Part shown: piece after piece, positions 9,906 to 11,622 of the stretch
How positions within the stretch are numbered: position 1 is the stretch's first letter
How the letters are laid out: the number at the start of each line of letters is the position of its first letter
From: an archaeon
Lineage (GTDB): Archaea; Hydrothermarchaeota; Hydrothermarchaeia; Hydrothermarchaeales; Hydrothermarchaeaceae
Direction: 5' to 3'
DNA length: 11,622 bases
Assembly: GCA_018830205.1 (NCBI GenBank)
Contig: JAHJSX010000142.1
Span: 1 to 11,622, forward strand
Program-made: the position numbers and the translations under genes
The notes under the pieces: model-generated
What the model saw: the letters and a program-made list of their open reading frames with translations, nothing else
Told to the model about the DNA's origin: nothing
The model's database searches: none

Positions 9906-10697
9906 TTAGGTTATTTGTAATACCACATAGCCGGCAATAATCCCAATTAATAATGTAACTATACCAAAAACAAGTTTATCACGTAATTTCTCTATATTTT
10001 TATATTTCTCTATTTCCTTACCAAAAAGAAAAATATTACAGGGATATAGGTATCTATAAAACTCAATAAATTTTTCTTCCCCAAAAATAATAAGAAAAGA
10101 AATAATAAAAAACGCTATAAAAGCCCCATAAAATGAATTAATACTTTCATTCGATTGGGTTTGTATCAAATAGTTCAATTTAATATTTATGTCCTGAGAA
10201 TCTAACACACCTTGAATCTGTGGTAAATCCTGTTTTTCTCTAGAAAACAAATATAAGGTATATATCATGAAAAAAAAGGGAGTTAACATGAATAGGGATC
10301 GGGTCTTGTTGGAGAATTTTCGTATAGTGTTTACCTCAATTGATAGATAGTTCTTTAAGTCTGAAAATAGAAGATGAACAAAATCTCGATCTTCTCCTTC
10401 GATAAAAATATAATTCTCATTTTTAGTAAAATCAAGTTGAAATTCAATTTCTTTATTTTTTTTAAAGGAGACATCAATTCTAGTAACCAAGCTAGATTCC
10501 AAGTTTTCTTCGTTGATAATATCTTGGATATCACTTGTATTATAAGAAAATCCGTCTCCCCTATGGATATTATAAATGGGTTTTAATGTATCGTCAATTT
10601 CTTTAATTCTTTTAATAATAATATCGTTAATTTTTCTAATGCGCTCTTCGTCTAAGCAGAAACCTTTCTTGAATTTGTGTTTTACAAAAGCACCCAT
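9906..10697 (-). CDS. Three-helix membrane protein, unknown function
   Basis: 263 residues from the ATG at 10697, chosen because GGAG lies eight bases upstream; a GTG at 10712 is also in frame. The N-terminal 130 residues are soluble and charged (KKGFCLDEERIRKINDIIIK; EFQLDFTKNENYIFIEGEDR). Then come a hydrophobic segment (about 134-152), a loop of some 40 residues, a second segment (about 192-206) and a third at the C-terminus (about 242-261). I recognise no family. Codons are strongly A/T-ending, unlike the operons on the left. It is the last of three minus-strand genes in the A+T-rich part and has its own TATA-like palindrome upstream. Confidence 0.75.
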   Translation of the reverse strand: MGAFVKHKFKKGFCLDEERIRKINDIIIKRIKEIDDTLKPIYNIHRGDGFSYNTSDIQDIINEENLESSLVTRIDVSFKKNKEIEFQLDFTKNENYIFIEGEDRDFVHLLFSDLKNYLSIEVNTIRKFSNKTRSLFMLTPFFFMIYTLYLFSREKQDLPQIQGVLDSQDINIKLNYLIQTQSNESINSFYGAFIAFFIISFLIIFGEEKFIEFYRYLYPCNIFLFGKEIEKYKNIEKLRDKLVFGIVTLLIGIIAGYVVLQIT

Positions 10698-10740
10698 TTG
10701 TGAGTTCTCCACCCTTTTTTATTCAATCGATGTAAGATTT

Positions 10741-10756
10741 TAATTATATATAATTG
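10741..10756 (-). promoter_or_regulatory. TATA element before the three-helix membrane protein gene
   Basis: TAATTATATATAATTG contains the perfect palindrome AATTATATATAATT. On the minus strand it would start transcription around 10720, just ahead of the GGAG before ATG 10697. The surrounding DNA is so A+T-rich that chance TATA matches are common, so this is tentative. Confidence 0.3.
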
Positions 10757-10787
10757 TTTTTATAAAAACATAAAATAATTTCCAAAC

Positions 10788-11150
10788 CTACACATCAAAA
10801 TAATTTACATTGGAGTCCTTCATAAGTTCCTTTACCCCTTCAATAGAGGTGAGAGGTTTAAGCGGGTATTGTTTTTGCCTTATAACATTTAGAATTGCTC
10901 TTAACCTTAAAGCGATCTTTTTTCCGGCAATTCCACGTTTCAAAAATTCATAGATTTGTTTTCTGATTTTTTCTACTCCCTCTTCTGACACTTCCCAAAG
11001 GATTCCGGCAATGTTTGCTCCAATATCGACAAATTCTGGATTATTTGGATCTCCCTCAATTATTATAGCTTCCTCTGAGTCAATAAGAATATCAAAAGCT
11101 GTTTTTATGAACAAATCTTCATCAATTTTTTTATCGAAAGGATTATACAT
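10788..11150 (-). CDS. Small soluble protein of unknown function
   Basis: 120 residues, no membrane segment, predicted mixed acidic N-terminal half (KKIDEDLFIKTAFDILIDSE) and basic helical C-terminal half (KIRKQIYEFLKRGIAGKKIA; RLRAILNVIRQKQ). I know no family for it. AAGGGGAGAAA stands directly before the ATG and gives a strong ribosome binding site. Only nine bases separate it from the stop of the coiled-coil membrane gene, so the two are co-transcribed. A 75-100 base gap separates it from the third gene. Confidence 0.75.
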   Translation of the reverse strand: MYNPFDKKIDEDLFIKTAFDILIDSEEAIIIEGDPNNPEFVDIGANIAGILWEVSEEGVEKIRKQIYEFLKRGIAGKKIALRLRAILNVIRQKQYPLKPLTSIEGVKELMKDSNVNYFDV

Positions 11151-11159
11151 TTTCTCCCC

Positions 11160-11622
11160 TTATTGTTTTTTCTTATAGTTCAAATAACCAAACAGTCCAG
11201 CAACAAACACTGAAAATATAGCTATCCCAATTGCAATTTGTGAAAGAGTCGTGTTAGTCTTTGAAGATTTCTTGGTTTCATTTAACTGCTCCTCTAAAAC
11301 TGAGACTCCCTTTTCATTTGATTCCAATTGTTTTTCGAGCAGATCAATTTCGATTTTACTGTTATTTACTTGTGTGTCAATCAATTGAATTTGTGATTCT
11401 TGCAAATCTAATTGTTCATCTATTTTTTCAAGTTTTTGTTTTTCAATATCTGACACAACACTGATTATATATTCATTATTTTTATTAGGGTATATAGACC
11501 CTAAACTTACGTAATCGTGCTGTGATGATGTAGTCATAAAATCTATTTTTGTTAGCACGATTGTGTACATTCCCAACTTCGAAATTGAAAAATCTTCGGA
11601 ATCACCATTTTTGAAGTGCCAT
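11160..11622 (-). CDS. Membrane-anchored coiled-coil protein, 5' end outside window
   Basis: The frame is open from the right edge (codons begin at 11621) to TAA at 11160-11162, so the gene almost certainly starts beyond the window. The visible part reads WHFKNGDSEDFSISKLGMYT and on. It has a beta-rich N-terminal piece (MYTIVLTKIDFMTT...YIISVV). A coiled coil of about 60 residues with heptad Leu/Ile follows (EKIDEQLDLQESQIQLIDTQ; EIDLLEKQLESNEKGVSVLE). One membrane helix near the C-terminus (QIAIGIAIFSVFVAGLFGYL) is closed by KKKQ, so the C-terminus is cytoplasmic and the coil is probably outside or at the membrane. An internal TTG at 11576 or ATG at 11570 is less likely to be the start. No family recognised. 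Confidence 0.72.
   Translation of the reverse strand, partial: WHFKNGDSEDFSISKLGMYTIVLTKIDFMTTSSQHDYVSLGSIYPNKNNEYIISVVSDIEKQKLEKIDEQLDLQESQIQLIDTQVNNSKIEIDLLEKQLESNEKGVSVLEEQLNETKKSSKTNTTLSQIAIGIAIFSVFVAGLFGYLNYKKKQ

Overview
The window is archaeal and chromosomal. Supporting evidence is an Sm-like protein gene (SmAP), ribosomal protein L37e, an MCTS1-like PUA protein, a tRNA-Ala(GGC) without encoded CCA, TATA-box promoters 22-30 bases ahead of start codons, and very short or leaderless 5' ends. The corrinoid protein plus UroD-fold methyltransferases and an iron-sulfur type PurF suggest an anaerobe living on methyl transfer, such as a methylotrophic methanogen or a related uncultured lineage. 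I cannot place it more precisely.

Layout. (1) 1-1898, plus strand: the end of one UroD-family methyltransferase gene, a MtaC/MtbC-like corrinoid protein, and a MtaA/MtbA-like zinc methyltransferase that overlaps it by ATGA. (2) 1899-3799, plus: a leader with two hairpins and a 14-codon upstream ORF ending TAATG on the next start, then two tandem CDC48-like AAA proteins. Both have damaged nucleotide-binding motifs, and the damage differs between them. (3) 3860-4060, plus: a tiny stand-alone gene resembling the C-terminal half of MinD, tail to tail with a LysE-family exporter. (4) 6712 down to 4047, minus: LSm, L37e, purF, tRNA-Ala, LysE. (5) 6768-7241, plus: the MCTS1-like PUA gene, divergent from LSm.

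(6) 7242-9773 is the accessory part. The last 17 codons of the PUA gene recur three more times downstream, at 7931-8020, 9023-9130 and 9673-9723. They are in the same orientation and keep the reading frame and stop. Between the copies sit a PIN toxin-antitoxin pair, a HicB-like orphan plus a MazF/PemK-like toxin with a ribbon-helix-helix antitoxin, and a small membrane protein. Copies 3 and 4 also share about 33 bases after the stop, and copy 4 runs into the 3' end of a tRNA. I read this as a repeatedly used integration site at the 3' end of the PUA gene, comparable in logic to SCCmec in rlmH. No recombinase is visible in the window.

(7) From about 9565 to the right edge the DNA is clearly richer in A+T. 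It carries three minus-strand genes of unknown function: a membrane-anchored coiled-coil protein cut by the window edge, a small soluble protein, and a three-helix membrane protein. They look like a co-transcribed, horizontally acquired cassette.

The most promising new biology is the PUA-gene tail array with its cargo. The paired degenerate AAA proteins beside the corrinoid methyltransferases come second.
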